Shown: positions 27,311-36,690 of the stretch, one piece after another
How positions within the stretch are numbered: the first letter of the stretch is position 1
Layout of the letters: each line of letters opens with the position of its first letter
Source of the DNA: Marinilongibacter aquaticus
GTDB lineage: Bacteria; Bacteroidota; Bacteroidia; Cytophagales; Spirosomataceae
Assembly: GCF_020149935.1 (NCBI RefSeq)
Contig: NZ_CP083757.1
Location: forward strand, 1,550,001 to 1,614,000
Reading direction: 5' to 3'
DNA: 64,000 nucleotides
Position numbers and translations under genes: made by a program
The notes under the pieces: generated by a model
What the model was told of the DNA's origin: nothing
Databases searched by the model: none
Seen by the model: the letters and a program-made list of their open reading frames with translations, nothing else

Positions 27311-28507
27311 ATGAAGATTATGACTAAACAGAAAATATTGCACAGCACTTTGGTTTTACCGGCCATCTGCCTGTTTGTTTGCTTTTCATGCAAATCACAA
27401 AGTTCGAACGAGGCCACTACAGGAAACGCCTCTTTGCCTGTACATATTCAGGGAAAAGTGAAGAGCGATTTGCCCGAATGGGTTTATTTCGAGCGAATGA
27501 ATGACCGCAACATTGCCAGCAAATTGGATTCGGCGAAAATCGATGGTGATCGCAATTACACGTTGAGCGAGGTGATCGAAGAACCTGGAATCTATCAGTT
27601 GAATTTTCAGAATCAGCAAATTGTAGGCTTGATTCTGGACGGCGGAGAAAAGCTGACGGTTAACGTGGACGGCGAAACACTGCCTGACAAAGCTCCCGAA
27701 TACAGCATTGAAGGCTCCGAAAACATCAAGCATTTCGAAGATGTAATGAAAGAAGTGCAGAATTTCAGCCAATTGAAGCAATCCTTGGAACAAGAGTTCC
27801 AATCGGCCAATACCAAAAAACAGGCTCAACTGCGTCAAGATTATCAGGTCGCTTACAGCAATTATCGCGAAACTGTAAAACCCATGATTGCCGAAATGGG
27901 CACTTCATTGGCGGGTATTATTGCCGCCAACAACCTTTTGGACCCCAATGTAGATGGTGATTTCTTGATTGAACTAAAAGATAAACTCGAAAAAGAAGGC
28001 AAAGATCATTATTTCGCCAAATTGTTTATTCAATCAGTCAATCAAAAATCTGCGGGAGTGGAAGGCAGCTTAGCCCCCGATTTTGAATTGACTACTTTGG
28101 AAGGCAAAAAAGTAAAACTCAGTGAATTGCGTGGCAAAACGGTTATTATCGACTTTTGGGCCACTTGGTGCGGGCCGTGTATTCGTTCCTTCCCGGGCAT
28201 GCAAAAAGCGAAAGAAAAATATGCAGATGACCCAAATGTGCAGTTCCTTTTCGTCAATACCTTTGAAAGAGTGGGCGAAGAAAACTGGCAAACGCACGTG
28301 AAAGATTTTGTGGAAAATCGCGGATACGCCTTCCTGAATCCCGTATTGGACATCGGCAGTCAAACGGCTCTTTCCTACGGTGTAGAGGGCATTCCCGCAA
28401 AATTCTGCATCGATCCCGAAGGTAAAATAAAGCGGAAGAGTACCGGTTTCATGGGCTCAACCGACGCAGTATACAATGAAATGATTGAATGGGTGGAAGG
28501 CGATTAA
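27311..28507 (+). CDS. TlpA-like thiol-disulfide lipoprotein with N-terminal DUF4369-like domain
   Basis: A 398-aa exported protein. A lipoprotein-like signal ends around Cys27 (FVCFSCKSQ). A DUF4369-type beta domain spans about residues 45-150, a helical linker about 150-245, and a C-terminal thioredoxin fold has the active site WATWCGPCIRSFPG. Such Bacteroidota proteins are membrane-anchored disulfide reductases facing the periplasm, often for cytochrome or stress repair. A TAACTTTG at 27279-27286 could be its -7 element. The stop codon lies in the loop of a terminator hairpin. Confidence 0.88.
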   Translation: MKIMTKQKILHSTLVLPAICLFVCFSCKSQSSNEATTGNASLPVHIQGKVKSDLPEWVYFERMNDRNIASKLDSAKIDGDRNYTLSEVIEEPGIYQLNFQNQQIVGLILDGGEKLTVNVDGETLPDKAPEYSIEGSENIKHFEDVMKEVQNFSQLKQSLEQEFQSANTKKQAQLRQDYQVAYSNYRETVKPMIAEMGTSLAGIIAANNLLDPNVDGDFLIELKDKLEKEGKDHYFAKLFIQSVNQKSAGVEGSLAPDFELTTLEGKKVKLSELRGKTVIIDFWATWCGPCIRSFPGMQKAKEKYADDPNVQFLFVNTFERVGEENWQTHVKDFVENRGYAFLNPVLDIGSQTALSYGVEGIPAKFCIDPEGKIKRKSTGFMGSTDAVYNEMIEWVEGD

Positions 28508-28524
28508 GCTTTCCACTTTTTTAT
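28493..28524 (+). terminator. Intrinsic terminator overlapping the TlpA-like stop codon
   Basis: A 9-bp stem with one G-T pair (GTGGAAGGC at 28493-28501, GCTTTCCAC at 28508-28516) and 6-nt loop is followed by six T. The TAA stop (28505-28507) is in the loop. Confidence 0.75.
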
Positions 28525-29627
28525 TTCAACGCAATGTAACTTGAGCCATCCGAAAACAGTTCGAGGCTGTAATGCCCTGATTTGTTCAACAATTGGCTTC
28601 TTGTTTCGTCGCCCTCCAAATACGCTTCGCTGAAGGTAATCGTACCCGTACCCACATTGACAAACCGCCATGTTTTGCCCGCACGACTGGCTGCTGGAGG
28701 CAATGTGTAGGTGGCATCTCCCCCTTTGTGGATGTACAAAAACTTACTGTCATCCGGAGCCGCATCGGCATATACAATTTCAAAGTTCTCGTTCATCGAC
28801 TGTTCGCTTTTACGGTGCACCTCACCCGTTTCGTCCACCGTCAAGAATTGATTGTCCGACTCATTCACAAGCCCCTCCAAAAGCACGGGATCACTGACCG
28901 CAGATACCGTCAATTTATGTGAAGGATTTTCTACGCCCACGCCCAAGTTACCAGCAAAATAGTTTTTTAGAGACGCGGGTTTTATGTACAAGCCCCAACC
29001 CTCTTGAATGATATCCGCATTTACTCCCCTGAACTCCTCAAGTCGAATGCCATAAAAACGATCGATTTCAGCAGGGTTTCCTTCATCAGAATCGGTAAAA
29101 AAACGGAGGTTCAAAAGGTCAAATTCCTCATTCGAATACGCACGCTCGTTGTGGGCAAAAGTGCCCGTCAATTTCAAAACAGCAGCCTTCTTTATTCGGC
29201 CTCCGTCCCTGAAACCCAGCAAATCTGACATCCCCCGTACAAAACCAAACTCGCTGGTGCTGTTGTGCACATCCGTGCCGTTCACACTGTCGTAAAAATT
29301 CGCAAAGTGCGTGGCCACCAAAGTAGTATGCGTGGAAGTATCCGCCAAAGCCAAACCCACACGGGTGCTGTCGCCATCATCGTTAAACCAATTGTCTGGC
29401 TCGTTCAAAGACAGATACAAAGCCCTGTTGTTGCTGTTGTTGTACCGCGAAATGACGCCCAAATGGTTGTTTCGGGTCGAGGTGTAGTAATCGGAAATCA
29501 ATACCGGGCCTTTGCGGTACACCGAATCGGTGGCATTGTTGTTCAAAACAGCCGTATTGACTGTAAACCAATTTTGGGCAAAGCAAATTGGCCCAAATAA
29601 GCAAAAAAGTAGTGTTAATTTTCTCAT
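28521..29627 (-). CDS. Secreted tail-fibre-like hypothetical protein
   Basis: A 368-aa protein with a signal peptide (MRKLTLLFCLFGPICFAQ) and a long beta-rich body. Near residue 225 it has NLGVGVENPSHKLTVSA, the motif found in phage tail-fibre-like and adhesin-like proteins of Bacteroidota, usually preceding a triple-stranded fibrous stalk. There is no peptidase-type chaperone domain at the C-terminus, which ends in LELFSDGSSYIALK. It may be a surface fibre or part of a T9SS-exported protein, but no sorting signal is evident. It is 48 bp downstream of the desaturase gene on the same strand. Confidence 0.7.
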   Translation of the reverse strand: MRKLTLLFCLFGPICFAQNWFTVNTAVLNNNATDSVYRKGPVLISDYYTSTRNNHLGVISRYNNSNNRALYLSLNEPDNWFNDDGDSTRVGLALADTSTHTTLVATHFANFYDSVNGTDVHNSTSEFGFVRGMSDLLGFRDGGRIKKAAVLKLTGTFAHNERAYSNEEFDLLNLRFFTDSDEGNPAEIDRFYGIRLEEFRGVNADIIQEGWGLYIKPASLKNYFAGNLGVGVENPSHKLTVSAVSDPVLLEGLVNESDNQFLTVDETGEVHRKSEQSMNENFEIVYADAAPDDSKFLYIHKGGDATYTLPPAASRAGKTWRFVNVGTGTITFSEAYLEGDETRSQLLNKSGHYSLELFSDGSSYIALK

Positions 29628-29675
29628 AGCCTCTATTCAATATCAGGCTATAAAAATAGAATATTTTACTACTTA

Positions 29676-30653
29676 TCAGCGACTTATCCAGCTAAACTCG
29701 TATTCAAGTTGAGGAATTCGGGTTCTTTCAGCAATTCTACGTAGCCTTCCGGGCAAAGCCATCAAGTAATCTCTTCCCTTTTCGGCCTGCTCATTCAAAC
29801 CCAGCATATCGCCAATCTGCCAATCGGCCAAAAGCCCTTCCAAAATCTCGATGTAGTCCATTGTCGTATACACTCCAAGACGCTGAGCGGCATCCGAAAA
29901 GTGAGAAAAAGTTTTACCCATTTCTACGCCCGATTCACGCAAAAAGTGAGCAGGCATCACAATCTTTTTCCGCATCATATCTTCCAAAGCCAGCATCATC
30001 TCAGAGGGGTCGACCTCAAAAATTCTACTCACAAATGTTTTGTACGCTTTGTAATGACGCATTTCGTCGGAAGCAATCCTTCCGCAAATTTTCGAAAGCA
30101 CATTGTTTCCGTACTGCTTAGACAAGGTGGCCGTACGGCGGTGCGAAATATTCGTTGCCAATTCTTGAAAAGAAGTATACACGAAATTGCGATAGGGATC
30201 GGCACCTGTACCGATATCAAAACCATCGGCCAAAAGATACTGTGTAGATGTCTCCATGGCACGCATATCCACACGACCCGAGAGGTAAAGGTATTTGTTC
30301 AGCAGATCGCCGTGGCGATTCTCTTCGGCTGTCCACCAACGTACCCAACGCGACCAACCGCTTGGGTTTTCGGGATTCACCCCTTCCACTCGCATCAACC
30401 ACGATTCGTAAGTGGGCAAAGCCTCTTCGGTGATGGTATCGCCGACCAAAACAGCGATGTAATCGTAGGGAAGTTCGCGGCAAGATTCCTGCAAAAGCTT
30501 GATATCCGGGAGAAAGTCGGCAGAATCCGAAACCGGCAGAAAATCAGAAGGCTGCCAATTGGTTTCAATGGGTTTCAAGTACTCTTCGATCAAACTGTCG
30601 ACATCCTTGCCCAAAAAATTCATTACTTCTATTCTTGACGCGGGTAATTGCAT
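29676..30653 (-). CDS. Acyl-ACP desaturase (soluble diiron)
   Basis: A 325-aa ferritin-like protein with both diiron carboxylate-His motifs: EENRH at residues 110-114 and DEMRH at 196-200. The overall pattern (RWWTAEENRHGDLLNKYLYL, IASDEMRHYKAY) is that of stearoyl-ACP Delta-9 desaturases. It introduces a double bond in ACP-bound fatty acids using oxygen and ferredoxin. It is divergent from the acyltransferase PlsC, so both flanking genes concern membrane lipid composition. Confidence 0.94.
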   Translation of the reverse strand: MQLPASRIEVMNFLGKDVDSLIEEYLKPIETNWQPSDFLPVSDSADFLPDIKLLQESCRELPYDYIAVLVGDTITEEALPTYESWLMRVEGVNPENPSGWSRWVRWWTAEENRHGDLLNKYLYLSGRVDMRAMETSTQYLLADGFDIGTGADPYRNFVYTSFQELATNISHRRTATLSKQYGNNVLSKICGRIASDEMRHYKAYKTFVSRIFEVDPSEMMLALEDMMRKKIVMPAHFLRESGVEMGKTFSHFSDAAQRLGVYTTMDYIEILEGLLADWQIGDMLGLNEQAEKGRDYLMALPGRLRRIAERTRIPQLEYEFSWISR

Positions 30654-30771
30654 AGGTTTTGCGTGTTAAATCTTGTTTCGAACTACAAAGTTACACATAA
30701 AAACAGGGGATCGTGAATGTTTTTCATTAATATCAAAGAATTACCTTTGTGGAAAAATTGTAAAATACCGA

Positions 30772-31521
30772 ATGAGAAAATTGATTGATTACCCATTGAG
30801 TATACTGTTCCTGATTTATTTCGGGCTCGTACTGGTGGTTTTTCATGGCGTGCAGATTGTCTGCTATCACACGGGCGGCAATAAGCTTCACCAAAAATCG
30901 GTGAATGTGATGAACTGGTTTCTCATTTCGAGCTGGTATCTCACAGGCAGTACGGTTTCATTTCGAAAACAAGCCGAGCTTCCTTTGGGTCAAACGATTA
31001 TTTTCATCGCCAATCATCAAAGTATGTTCGATATCCCAGGCATCATTTGGCACTGGCGAAAACATACGCCTTTGTTCGTTTCCAAAAAGGAATTGGCCAA
31101 GGGTATTCCGGGAATCTCATACAATTTGCGGGTCGGGCATGCGGCTTTGATTGATCGGAACGACAAGAAATCGGCCATTGTGGAAATTGCACGTTTGGGA
31201 AAATACATCTGCGAAAATAAATTTTCTGCCTGTATTTTTCCAGAGGGCACGCGATCGAGAACAGGTGAAATGAAAACCTTTCAAGTGGGCGGAATTGCCA
31301 CACTCTTAAAACGCTGCCCTTCGGCCATCATCGTGCCTATTGCCATTGAAAACACAGCCAAATTCAATCCAAAAGGCATTTTTCCTGTACGGGCCTTTAC
31401 AAAAATGCATTTCACCTCTCTTCTGCCAATCGCCACAGAGGGGCGTCCGGTGGAAGAACTCGTGGCCGAGGCCAAAGCACAAATTCAGGATCATTTAGAC
31501 AAAGCCGTACACCAATCATAG
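30772..31521 (+). CDS. plsC: 1-acyl-sn-glycerol-3-phosphate acyltransferase (PlsC)
   Basis: 249 aa from the ATG at 30772; the longer upstream frame has no conserved sequence and would contain the TACCTTTG (30742-30749) that looks like the -7 element. An N-terminal membrane helix (SILFLIYFGLVLVVFHGVQI) is followed by the acyltransferase motifs HX4D (IANHQSMFD), the substrate block FPEGTRSRTGE and the block IIVPIAIEN. It converts lysophosphatidic to phosphatidic acid at the inner membrane. Confidence 0.93.
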   Translation: MRKLIDYPLSILFLIYFGLVLVVFHGVQIVCYHTGGNKLHQKSVNVMNWFLISSWYLTGSTVSFRKQAELPLGQTIIFIANHQSMFDIPGIIWHWRKHTPLFVSKKELAKGIPGISYNLRVGHAALIDRNDKKSAIVEIARLGKYICENKFSACIFPEGTRSRTGEMKTFQVGGIATLLKRCPSAIIVPIAIENTAKFNPKGIFPVRAFTKMHFTSLLPIATEGRPVEELVAEAKAQIQDHLDKAVHQS

Positions 31522-31580
31522 CCCTCCTTTAAAGCTGAATAGCTAATTTTGCGAAAATTTAATTCAATCGAAAAAATATC

Positions 31581-33341
31581 ATGTTGAGATCACATACTTG
31601 TGGAGAATTGAGAATTTCTGATGTCGGACAAGAGGTTGTCCTTTGCGGATGGGTGCAACGCATTCGCGACAAAGGCCAATTGATTTGGGTCGACCTCCGC
31701 GACCGCTACGGACTCACACAGCTGATAGTCGAAGAAAATGTGAGCTCGGCGGATACGATTTCTAAAATCAACAGTTTGGGCCGCGAATTTGTGCTGCAAA
31801 TAAAAGGACAAGTAAAGGAGCGGGAAGCCAAAAACGACAAAATCGCAACCGGGGAAATCGAAGTATTGGTCAACGAAGTACAAATTTTGAACCCCGCCAA
31901 ATTGCCGCCCTTTTTGATCGAGGATGAAACGGATGGAGGCGACGAACTGAGAATGAAGTACCGTTACCTCGATTTGCGACGCAATGTGGTGCGGCAAAAC
32001 CTTCAACTTCGTCACCGTGTCGCTAGAGAAACACGACAGTTTCTGGATGCACAAGATTTCATCGAAGTGGAAACTCCTGTATTGATCAAATCGACACCCG
32101 AAGGAGCCCGCGATTTCGTGGTGCCCAGCCGCATGAACCCCGGTGAATTCTATGCCCTTCCGCAATCGCCGCAGACATTCAAGCAACTGCTCATGGTTTC
32201 TGGTTTCGACCGTTACTATCAGATTGTGAAATGTTTCCGCGACGAGGATCTTCGGGCCGACAGGCAACCTGAATTTACCCAAATCGACTGCGAAATGTCT
32301 TTTGTCGAACAAGAAGACGTTTTGCATACTTTCGAAGGCTTGATCAGACACCTTTTCAAAGCCGTCAAAAACATTGAATTGGATACTGTACCACGTATGA
32401 CCTATGCAGATGCCATGCGTTTGTACGGCTCGGACAAACCCGATACGCGTTTCGGAATGCAGTTTGTTGAACTGAACTCCCTTCTGCAAAACAAGGGTTT
32501 TGGGGTTTTCGATGCAGCTGAATTGGTTGTAGGTATCAATGCCAAAGGCTGTGCCAACTACAGCCGAAAAGAAATCGATCAATTGACGGATTGGGTGAAA
32601 CGTCCGCAAATTGGAGCAAAAGGTTTGGTGTACATCAAATACAATGAAGATGGCAGCACGAAATCCTCTGTCGATAAGTTTTATTCGGATGAGGATAAAT
32701 TGGCCGTATTGAAAGAATGCCAAGCCGAACCGGGCGATATGGTGCTGGTTTTATCGGGAAATACCAATGCCGTGCGTAAGCAACTCAATGAATTGCGTTT
32801 GGAAATGGGCAATCGCTTGGGCCTTCGCAACCCCGATGAATACAAGGTGCTATGGGTTGTGGACTTCCCTTTGCTCGAATTCGACGAAGAATCGAACCGT
32901 TGGCATGCGATGCATCACCCTTTTACCAGTCCGAAACCCGAAGACATTGCATTGCTTTCATCCAAACCCGGCGAAGTACGGGCCAATGCATACGACATGG
33001 TCATCAACGGCACAGAAGTAGGCGGTGGTTCTGTACGGATTTTCCAAAAACCTTTGCAGCAAAAGATGTTCGACCTTCTTGGCTTTAGCCCAGAAGAGGC
33101 CGAAAAGCAATTCGGTTTCCTAATGAGTGCTTTTGAATTTGGGGCACCACCGCATGCCGGTATCGCCTTTGGTTTCGATAGACTTTGTTCACTTTTCGGA
33201 GGCGTGGATTCTATCCGTGATTTCATCGCTTTCCCGAAAAACAACAACGGAAGGGATGTAATGATCGATTCGCCATCGAGCATTTCTGAAGAACAACTGA
33301 AAGAACTGAGTATCGCCTTACGGGCCGAAAAAGGTCAATAA
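31581..33341 (+). CDS. aspS: Aspartyl-tRNA synthetase
   Basis: A 586-aa class II synthetase of the bacterial type. An N-terminal OB anticodon-binding domain ([20 protein letters not shown]) is followed by motif 2 ([18 protein letters not shown]), a GAD insertion domain typical of bacterial AspRS and motif 3 ([10 protein letters not shown]). The length and insertion are characteristic of the bacterial class. It charges tRNA-Asp. A TAATTTTG at 31544-31551 may be its -7 element, but no clear -33 is present. Confidence 0.97.
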   Translation: MLRSHTCGELRISDVGQEVVLCGWVQRIRDKGQLIWVDLRDRYGLTQLIVEENVSSADTISKINSLGREFVLQIKGQVKEREAKNDKIATGEIEVLVNEVQILNPAKLPPFLIEDETDGGDELRMKYRYLDLRRNVVRQNLQLRHRVARETRQFLDAQDFIEVETPVLIKSTPEGARDFVVPSRMNPGEFYALPQSPQTFKQLLMVSGFDRYYQIVKCFRDEDLRADRQPEFTQIDCEMSFVEQEDVLHTFEGLIRHLFKAVKNIELDTVPRMTYADAMRLYGSDKPDTRFGMQFVELNSLLQNKGFGVFDAAELVVGINAKGCANYSRKEIDQLTDWVKRPQIGAKGLVYIKYNEDGSTKSSVDKFYSDEDKLAVLKECQAEPGDMVLVLSGNTNAVRKQLNELRLEMGNRLGLRNPDEYKVLWVVDFPLLEFDEESNRWHAMHHPFTSPKPEDIALLSSKPGEVRANAYDMVINGTEVGGGSVRIFQKPLQQKMFDLLGFSPEEAEKQFGFLMSAFEFGAPPHAGIAFGFDRLCSLFGGVDSIRDFIAFPKNNNGRDVMIDSPSSISEEQLKELSIALRAEKGQ

Positions 33342-33349
33342 AATAAGTT

Positions 33350-33383
33350 TTGGATGACAGACAAGTTTGTCTGTCATCCAAAT
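33350..33383. terminator. Perfect 16-bp palindrome between convergent aspS and the CxxCH gene
   Basis: Two 16-nt arms (33350-33365 and 33368-33383) are perfectly complementary, separated by GT. The palindrome lies 8 bp past the aspS stop and 8 bp past the stop of the convergent gene. Neither side has a T-run, so termination is likely but not of the classic U-tract kind. Confidence 0.65.
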
Positions 33384-33391
33384 CAGTCTCC

Positions 33392-36145
33392 TCAAAGCAA
33401 AGCCCTCAGTTCATAAATCTTGAGGTCTTTCATAATCCAAGGAGCCTTTTCATCACTAGATGTTTGTTTAAAACGCAAGTATTTGGCCTGCACAGGATCA
33501 AACTGAATGGCATTGGGCGATACGTGTGAAGGACCCGCCCAAACCTCTTTCCATTTTTTCCCGTTCATCGAAACCTCGATTTTCAGCATACGCGGATGTG
33601 TTTTCAAAGAAGGCAATCTGTTTCTGAAAGTCCCTTGCCGAATATCGTCGGAACTAAAATCAACCTCTGTAATTGTTTTTTCCTCGGGAAACTCCACCAT
33701 AAACCACATGTCTGGGTTTTGAGCTTCTCCGCTTGTCCATCCTTCAAAAGTAAAGGCCCCACTGGGCTTGCCAGTTCCGCCTTTTTTTATTGGGGCCGAA
33801 TGACTCGCCGATACATTCCAATCGGGCTTATATTTTGCTTCCATGGGCACTGAGGCAATCAGCTCATCGAAAAGAAAAGGGCTCTCTTGACTTTCCGTAG
33901 CTTTCCTTACCCGACTCACCTCTTCTTCAGACACCAAAGAGGCTTCGTTTTCAAAACCATATCGGATAAAAGAGGCCACAGAAGCCACCCATTTGTCGCT
34001 GTTTTGTTTCATGGGCACCATAACCACCCCTTCGTAAGTTTTATCTTCAATAGGGCCTGTAAGGCCTCTCAAAATTGTTTTTATCACATAATCTGCATGC
34101 CCACGTACATGTGCATTGCCTACAAATGAAGGGGCCATCAACTGCTCGCCCACAGGCGTTCCCCTACCGTCGATCCCGTGACATGTAGAACACAGCTCAT
34201 TGTATATTTTCTGTCCTTCCAAAAGCATGGCTTTCTGCTCTTCTGTATGGTTGGGATTATGCCTGCCAAAAAAGGCATGCACGATTGGCGGTTCCAAAAT
34301 TTCCTTTCCGACCAACTGTACACCTTCGGCTTGGTTTGCAGCCAAGACGTTTTTCACATCCTCTTTGTAATTGGGCACTTGAAGCAGTTTTTCTGTCATA
34401 ATGGCCCGAATCACCACATCGGCATTTTCATCTTTGGCCAGGGCTTTATACTCATCCGCAAAAGACTTGTCTCCATTTTTATATAGCGTTTCAGAAACCC
34501 ACATTGCCACATTTCGCATTCTGGGATTGGCATCGTGCATTAGGCCTTTCACCATTTCAGGTTCCAAGGCATTCAAGCCCTCGAGTGTCCAAAGGGCATG
34601 AAAACGGGCTTCCAATTTTGGACTGCTCTGCACCATTTCCTTCAAAAGAGGCACCACCGATTTATCCTGACGCAAGACCAGCAATTGCTGGGCCTTGTCT
34701 CTCCACCAACCGTTGGGATGCTCGAAATGCTTCACCAGTTCGGCTGCACTTTCGTCAAACATTCTGGGTTGCGTTTTGTCACGAGACATCCCCTTATACC
34801 TCAATCGCCAGATCCTACCCAAACCAATGACCTTATCCAATTGGTATTGCTCTATTTTATAACGGATATACGAGCCCTTCGGCGTCCATTCGCCTTCTTG
34901 TATAATGCCATGATACATGTCGGTAATGTACATTGTACCGTCTGGAGCTGTCGTCATATCGACAGGCCGAAAGAGAGGATCTGTAGACCGAATAAACTCC
35001 GCCTTTTCGCCTTGATACACATTGCGAAGCGTGGTCAATCCTTCGTGTTTTGTTTGGGCAATTCGGCGTACAATTCGGGCTACCGGTTCTCCGTAAAAAT
35101 ACTGTCCGTACAATTCTTTGGGCAATCTGTCGCCACGAAAAACATCATTTCCTGCGGCTCCTGTAACCCGTTTCAGATTTCCGGTTGGCCGCTTTACAGC
35201 TGCCATTCCTGCTTGCATATCTTCTACCAATACGGCTGCTCCAAAAGGCTCTTCAAAGCCTTCTTCGAAATTGCCTTCCTTTACGATATAATCTCCATAA
35301 TGAATGGGAAATTGAAAATAGGACGGAATACCGTTTGAGCCGCCCTGAAACCAAAGTTTGCCGTCGTCGTCGTGAGATATTCCCCATTGGGCATGGTTCG
35401 ACCCCGTAGACTCGCGTAAAACGCCATCGGGTGTCCATCGCACACGGAAAGGATTAACCGTACTGTACAGCCAATTGTCCATTCCCCAATACAAAAATGC
35501 CTGCTGATGTTCTACGTTTCCTGAGCGGCCGAAGTCGTCGCAAAAGAATTCCTTCTTGTCGGCCTTTCCGTCCTTGTCGGTGTCGGTGTATTTGTATACA
35601 ATATTCTGGTTCGATTCCATGGTCAAAATGCAGTCGGGTCCAAAAGGCAAGACAAAGCGGGGAAAAACCAGGCTGTCGACGAACACGCCTCCCGTTTCGT
35701 ACACGCCGTCATTGTCTTTGTCTTCCCATCGCGAAATTCCCGAAACAGGCTGCAGCGTCCCTTTCGAATCGGCATCGAGCATGTAGCTTCTCAATTCGAG
35801 CACATACATCCGGCCATTGCCATCGAAATTGATTGCACCGGGCTGTTGAATTTTTGGGTCGGTGAGCACAGGTTCAAGATCATAACCATCCATCAAGACA
35901 AACTTGTCGTGCTCTCCCGAAACAGACAGTGGTTTTACAGGTGCTTTGGGCAAGGTATCTATGCCTTTCCAATAGGCCATGCTCGTATCGGCGGTGGCAG
36001 GCAAGGGAATCACGGGGTATCCCTTTTTCGTTTGTTCCGCACTCTTTTTCGAGGCGGTACTCAGTGGTTTTTTACAAAAAACCAGAAGACATGGGGCGGC
36101 CAAAGCCAGAAAGGCTTTGAACCAAATGGTTTTGGTGTATCTCAT
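33392..36145 (-). CDS. PVC-type CxxCH haem-binding membrane-bound dehydrogenase
   Basis: 917 aa from the ATG at 36145; the longer frame lacks the lipoprotein signal. A lipoprotein-like leader (MRYTKTIWFKAFLALAAPCL, with a lipobox near Cys24) is followed by a glucose/sorbosone dehydrogenase-like beta-propeller (FDGNGRMYVLELRSY, GSNHAQWGISHDDDGKLWF), HEAT-like helices, one cytochrome c haem site CSTCHG (about residue 650) with downstream Met ligand candidates, and a C-terminal discoidin-like domain (about residues 770-917). Such proteins are common in Planctomycetes and Cytophagales and oxidise sugars or alcohols at the envelope. The substrate is unknown. Its 3' end lies beside aspS. Confidence 0.86.
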   Translation of the reverse strand: MRYTKTIWFKAFLALAAPCLLVFCKKPLSTASKKSAEQTKKGYPVIPLPATADTSMAYWKGIDTLPKAPVKPLSVSGEHDKFVLMDGYDLEPVLTDPKIQQPGAINFDGNGRMYVLELRSYMLDADSKGTLQPVSGISRWEDKDNDGVYETGGVFVDSLVFPRFVLPFGPDCILTMESNQNIVYKYTDTDKDGKADKKEFFCDDFGRSGNVEHQQAFLYWGMDNWLYSTVNPFRVRWTPDGVLRESTGSNHAQWGISHDDDGKLWFQGGSNGIPSYFQFPIHYGDYIVKEGNFEEGFEEPFGAAVLVEDMQAGMAAVKRPTGNLKRVTGAAGNDVFRGDRLPKELYGQYFYGEPVARIVRRIAQTKHEGLTTLRNVYQGEKAEFIRSTDPLFRPVDMTTAPDGTMYITDMYHGIIQEGEWTPKGSYIRYKIEQYQLDKVIGLGRIWRLRYKGMSRDKTQPRMFDESAAELVKHFEHPNGWWRDKAQQLLVLRQDKSVVPLLKEMVQSSPKLEARFHALWTLEGLNALEPEMVKGLMHDANPRMRNVAMWVSETLYKNGDKSFADEYKALAKDENADVVIRAIMTEKLLQVPNYKEDVKNVLAANQAEGVQLVGKEILEPPIVHAFFGRHNPNHTEEQKAMLLEGQKIYNELCSTCHGIDGRGTPVGEQLMAPSFVGNAHVRGHADYVIKTILRGLTGPIEDKTYEGVVMVPMKQNSDKWVASVASFIRYGFENEASLVSEEEVSRVRKATESQESPFLFDELIASVPMEAKYKPDWNVSASHSAPIKKGGTGKPSGAFTFEGWTSGEAQNPDMWFMVEFPEEKTITEVDFSSDDIRQGTFRNRLPSLKTHPRMLKIEVSMNGKKWKEVWAGPSHVSPNAIQFDPVQAKYLRFKQTSSDEKAPWIMKDLKIYELRALL

Positions 36146-36270
36146 TGTATAGTATAGGGTTGAAAAAGTACGAATTAAGTTAAGACTAAAGTATCTCGCA
36201 ATCAAATGCTTGAACACGAAATGATTTAAAACGCCAATTAAACTTGGAATTAAGTGGATACCCAAAATAA

Positions 36271-36299
36271 AGAAGCCGCTGACAAAGGTCAGGGCTTCT
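36271..36299 (-). terminator. Minus-strand terminator-like hairpin in front of the XRE gene
   Basis: A 12-bp stem with one bulged base (AGAAGCC-G-CTGAC at 36271-36283, GTCAG-GGCTTCT at 36288-36299) is followed on the minus strand by TTTATTTT. The nearest minus-strand gene reading into it ends at 36687, so transcripts of that operon would cross the XRE gene in antisense before stopping here. Confidence 0.6.
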
Positions 36300-36426
36300 C
36301 GAATAAAAATGAACTAACGTGAACTCAGAATGACATCCGTGAAGGTTAGAACAAACCCATCGACGGAAAACCACCAGCTAGCTCAAAACCTATAACAAGG
36401 ATAATAATATATAAGACTATACGCCT

Positions 36427-36690
36427 ATGCATTCTGTGCATAATCTCGTTCCTTGCAATACCTATCCCCACTGGCCTATGCAACTCTCGAACACCGCCTT
36501 ACGCCTGATCCGAATAAAATTGAATTTAAGTCAGGAAACCATGGCCGATCTGATGCAAATCAATCAGGCCACGTACAATCGCTTAGAAAGCGGCAAAATA
36601 AAATTAGGGCTTGGGCATGTCGAAAAGATAGCCCAAGCCCTGAATGTATCGGAGCAGGAAGTGTTCAGTTTATTGATCGAATGGCATTAA
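36427..36690 (+). CDS. XRE-family helix-turn-helix protein
   Basis: An 87-aa protein whose C-terminal 60 residues form a Cro/C1-type HTH (LRLIRIKLNLSQETMADLMQ, INQATYNRLESGKIKLGLG, IAQALNVSEQEVFSLL). The first 17 residues are unusual, and an internal ATG at 36478 could be the true start, giving 70 aa. Its stop codon overlaps the stop codon of the convergent coiled-coil gene. It could be a small transcription factor for the neighbouring unit; no target operator is evident. Convergent transcription may make it subject to antisense control. Confidence 0.75.
   Translation: MHSVHNLVPCNTYPHWPMQLSNTALRLIRIKLNLSQETMADLMQINQATYNRLESGKIKLGLGHVEKIAQALNVSEQEVFSLLIEWH

Noticed and set aside
31590-32723. 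A 377-aa open frame antisense to aspS
   Set aside because: AspS is unambiguous on the other strand; the antisense product is rich in Phe, His and Cys, as expected of a shadow frame.
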